NCBI GenBank assembly: GCA_900752475.1
Contig: CAADVJ010000130.1
Span: 1-7,630 of the forward strand
DNA: 7,630 nucleotides
Direction: 5' to 3'
Source of the DNA: an uncultured Collinsella sp.
GTDB taxonomy: Bacteria; Actinomycetota; Coriobacteriia; Coriobacteriales; Coriobacteriaceae
Shown here piece by piece: positions 6,090 through 7,630 of the stretch; positions within the stretch are counted from its first letter, which is position 1, and each line of letters starts with the position of its first letter. A program made the translations under genes and the position numbers. A model generated the notes under the pieces. The model worked only from the letters and a program-made list of their open reading frames with translations, searched no databases and was not told the DNA's origin.

Positions 6090-7013
6090 TTACAGCTTGG
6101 CGTCGATGTCGACGCTCTGATACGTAGGGGTCTGCTGGACGTAGAGCTTGATGCCCATGTCGAGCAGTTGGTTGACGTCGGCCTTCTGGTTGGCGTCGAG
6201 GAAGACGGAGCTGTCCTTGCCGCCGACCTGATCGGCACCGTCGTGGTTGGCGGTGGCGCCCAGGTTGATGGCGTCGAGCTTGTAGCCCTGGCAGAACTGC
6301 AGCATCTCGGCAGTGTTGCCAAAGACGAACATGACGCGCTCGCCGAGGGTGTTGAGCTTGTCCATCTTGGCGAGGGCACGCTCGACGGTGAAGACGTTCA
6401 GGCGCACGCCCTGGGGCTTGGCCAGCTTAAGAGCGCCCTTCTTGATGTCATCGTTGGCGGCGGCGTTGTCGACGACGATGATGCGCTCGGCCTGAACCTT
6501 GGTGGTCCAGGTAAAGACGACCTGGCCGTGCAGCAGACGGTAGTCAAGACGTGCGAGGACGATCTTGGCGGGACCGGAGCTGTGACGGGACGCCTTGGCC
6601 TTCTTGGCGGGAGCCGCGGCAGCCTCGACCGGTGCGTTGGGGTTGGTCAGACCGGTGCGGGCCTCGTTGATGAGGGCTGCGAGCTCGGCACCCTTGACGG
6701 GGACGGGGCTCATAGCGAGCGTGAGCGCCAGCGGGATGTTGAAACCGCTGGCAACCGTGAACTTCGTGCCGTTCTTGGAAAGCTCGACCATGTTGTTGTT
6801 GACCGAGCTGCCGAGCATATCGGTCAGAACATAGACGGTGTCGTCCGCGTTGAACGTGGCGATCATAGCCTCAACCTTATTGGTGATGGGCTCCTTGTCG
6901 TCACGAGCAAGCGACACGACGTGGACGTTCGGCACGTCGCCGAGAACCATCTCGAGCGTGTCTTTGGCGCCTGCGGCCAGGCCGCCATGAGATGCGAGAA
7001 TGATCTGATTCAT
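6090..7013 (-). CDS. PTS mannose-family fused EIIA-EIIB component
   Basis: A 307-residue cytoplasmic phosphotransfer protein. Residues 1 to about 125 are a mannose-type EIIA domain; H9 in LASHGGLA is the expected site phosphorylated by HPr. Residues about 126-148 are a flexible A/P/K-rich linker. Residues about 149-307 are the EIIB domain; H162 in RLDYRLLHGQV matches the conserved R-x-D-x-R-L-x-HGQV phosphorylation site. EIIAB fusions occur in E. coli ManX, while many Amadori and amino-sugar PTS systems have separate A and B proteins. The ATG at 7011-7013 has AAGGAGG 7 bases upstream. It is the first gene of the operon, directly after a consensus -10 and a putative operator. Both active histidines are present, so it should be functional. 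Substrate specificity in this family depends partly on EIIB, but I cannot derive it here. Confidence 0.96.
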   Translation of the reverse strand: MNQIILASHGGLAAGAKDTLEMVLGDVPNVHVVSLARDDKEPITNKVEAMIATFNADDTVYVLTDMLGSSVNNNMVELSKNGTKFTVASGFNIPLALTLAMSPVPVKGAELAALINEARTGLTNPNAPVEAAAAPAKKAKASRHSSGPAKIVLARLDYRLLHGQVVFTWTTKVQAERIIVVDNAAANDDIKKGALKLAKPQGVRLNVFTVERALAKMDKLNTLGERVMFVFGNTAEMLQFCQGYKLDAINLGATANHDGADQVGGKDSSVFLDANQKADVNQLLDMGIKLYVQQTPTYQSVDIDAKL

Positions 7014-7039
7014 CTTGCCTCCTCCTTTTCGTTATGGTC

Positions 7040-7045
7040 ATTATA
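7040..7045 (-). promoter_or_regulatory. -10 box of the PTS-SIS operon promoter
   Basis: A perfect TATAAT on the minus strand lies 26 bases before the EIIAB start, giving a short leader that includes the Shine-Dalgarno. There is no good -35 hexamer at 16-18 bases, so activation or a weak basal promoter is possible. An alternative -10 (TATACT) lies farther upstream near 7077-7082. The overlap with the putative operator at 7046-7058 suggests repression by blocking RNA polymerase. Confidence 0.5.
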
Positions 7046-7059
7046 ACGTCTTATACGTT
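7045..7059. promoter_or_regulatory. Putative operator of the UTRA regulator (PTS copy)
   Basis: AACGTCTTATACGTT is a perfect 5-bp inverted repeat (AACGT/ACGTT) around 5 bases, abutting the -10 box. Its core on the opposite strand, ACGTATAAGACGT, matches the site upstream of gntR at 11 of 13 positions. A further resemblance, CTAATTAGTAT (7070-7080) to CTAATACGTAT (890-900), might be a second half of the site. The rest of 7081-7195 holds no gene and no clear terminator for the upstream transporter. Confidence 0.55.
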
Positions 7060-7195
7060 GCTTATATTGCTAATTAGTATAAAGACCGCTCGCGGGTGAA
7101 AATCGACCGTTGACGGGTTTAACGTACTTGAAACGTTTGGCTAGGTAGGCCGGCGCTAGCTGGATAACCCCAGGTCAGACCCTGCGCGCAATCCC

Positions 7196-7630
7196 CTATC
7201 GCACGAAGTACCAGGGGCTTTCCTGTACGGTGGGTTCCAGCGCAATGCCGGTGCGTTCCTTAAACAGATCCATGTCCTGAGATTTTTCGGTCCACCACGC
7301 GTTGGGCTTAAAGGTCATGCTCTCAATGACATGACCGACAAACACACTGTTGCGCAGCTTGGAGAAGTCGGTATTCATAATCAGGATGGACGCGAGCACC
7401 AGCACGATGCCCAGGACTTTAATCGCGCCGGCGGGCTCGGCGTAGACACCAATGCCCACCAGTACGGTGACGACCGTCTCGAATGACATTACGACGGGAA
7501 CTTTCGACGTCTCGAGCCCCATGGACAGACCCTGCATATATAAGACATAGGCCACGGCTGTGGGGATGAGTCCAAAACCAAAGAACAGCAGCAGCAGCTG
7601 TGGCGACATTGCCGCGGCGACATCTGGCCA
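7196..7630 (-). CDS. EamA/DMT-family transporter, C-terminal part (5' end outside window)
   Basis: The frame stays open to the right edge, so this is the last 144 or so residues of a larger protein. An internal ATG at 7607-7609 is not a convincing start, because the sequence before it (WPDVAAA) continues the frame. Three hydrophobic segments are visible, counted from that methionine: about 4-25 with GLIPTAVAYVLYMQGLSMG, 36-57 with SFETVVTVLVGIGVYAE, and 61-79. This is the layout of the second EamA repeat in drug/metabolite exporters. After the last segment comes a soluble tail of about 57 residues (80-137) containing AWW and ending PWYFVR, longer than usual for the family. Stop is TAG at 7196-7198. 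Family is likely, substrate unknown; no obvious functional link with the downstream PTS operon beyond being upstream on the same strand. Confidence 0.8.
   Translation of the reverse strand, partial: WPDVAAAMSPQLLLLFFGFGLIPTAVAYVLYMQGLSMGLETSKVPVVMSFETVVTVLVGIGVYAEPAGAIKVLGIVLVLASILIMNTDFSKLRNSVFVGHVIESMTFKPNAWWTEKSQDMDLFKERTGIALEPTVQESPWYFVR

Noticed and set aside
5175..7046. Long plus-strand open frames opposite the PTS genes (5175-6089 and 6168-7046)
   Set aside because: Same reason: they are antisense to firm PTS subunits, with H/D/G-rich or G/V/D-rich biased composition and no recognisable domain.
7127..7141. Possible catabolite-repression (cre) site around TTGAAACGTTTGGC
   Set aside because: The left half is near consensus but the right half fails at several key positions. 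The AAACGTTT core is a palindrome, but alone it is too weak to call.

Overview
The window looks like chromosomal DNA from a Coriobacteriia gut actinobacterium, most likely Collinsella or a close relative. The reasons are high GC with AT-rich promoters, strong Shine-Dalgarno sites, a mannose-family PTS with a fused EIIAB, and short intergenic repeats of a style I associate with that group. The genus is an inference; nothing here is a taxonomic marker. All seven supported genes lie on the minus strand, so transcription runs from high to low coordinates.

Right to left: (1) 7196-7630, the 3' part of an EamA/DMT-type transporter cut by the window edge. (2) 7013-3229, a four-gene unit: a fused mannose-family PTS EIIA-EIIB, EIIC, EIID, then a 199-bp gap rich in hairpins, then a SIS-domain sugar-phosphate enzyme. 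It ends in a textbook intrinsic terminator at 3162-3197. (3) 3067-2438, a HAD phosphatase of the beta-phosphoglucomutase-like type. (4) 2437-2084, a gene-free stretch holding a 119-bp inverted-repeat element and a likely promoter for the next gene. (5) 2083-1076, a YitT/DUF2179 membrane protein followed by a hairpin terminator. (6) 857-138, a GntR/HutC-type (UTRA) regulator. (7) 1-137, no convincing gene, but an 85-nt hairpin of 33 base pairs and a second 12-bp hairpin.

How it may work together: the PTS would import and phosphorylate a sugar or glycated amine, and the SIS enzyme would act on the 6-phosphate product. PTS-Man plus a FrlB-like SIS protein resembles gfr-type loci for Amadori compounds (fructoselysine/glucoselysine). 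This is the best current guess; an amino-sugar role is the main alternative. The GntR/UTRA regulator is a good candidate controller, because the same ACGT-N5-ACGT motif, with ACGTATA in common, sits upstream of both the regulator (895-907) and the PTS operon (7046-7058). The latter overlaps a consensus -10 box.

The least explained parts are non-coding: the left-edge hairpin with all-purine internal loops on the plus strand, the 119-bp element with 16-bp perfect inverted ends, a 41-bp repeat present twice, and a 29-bp near-perfect palindrome inside the PTS operon.
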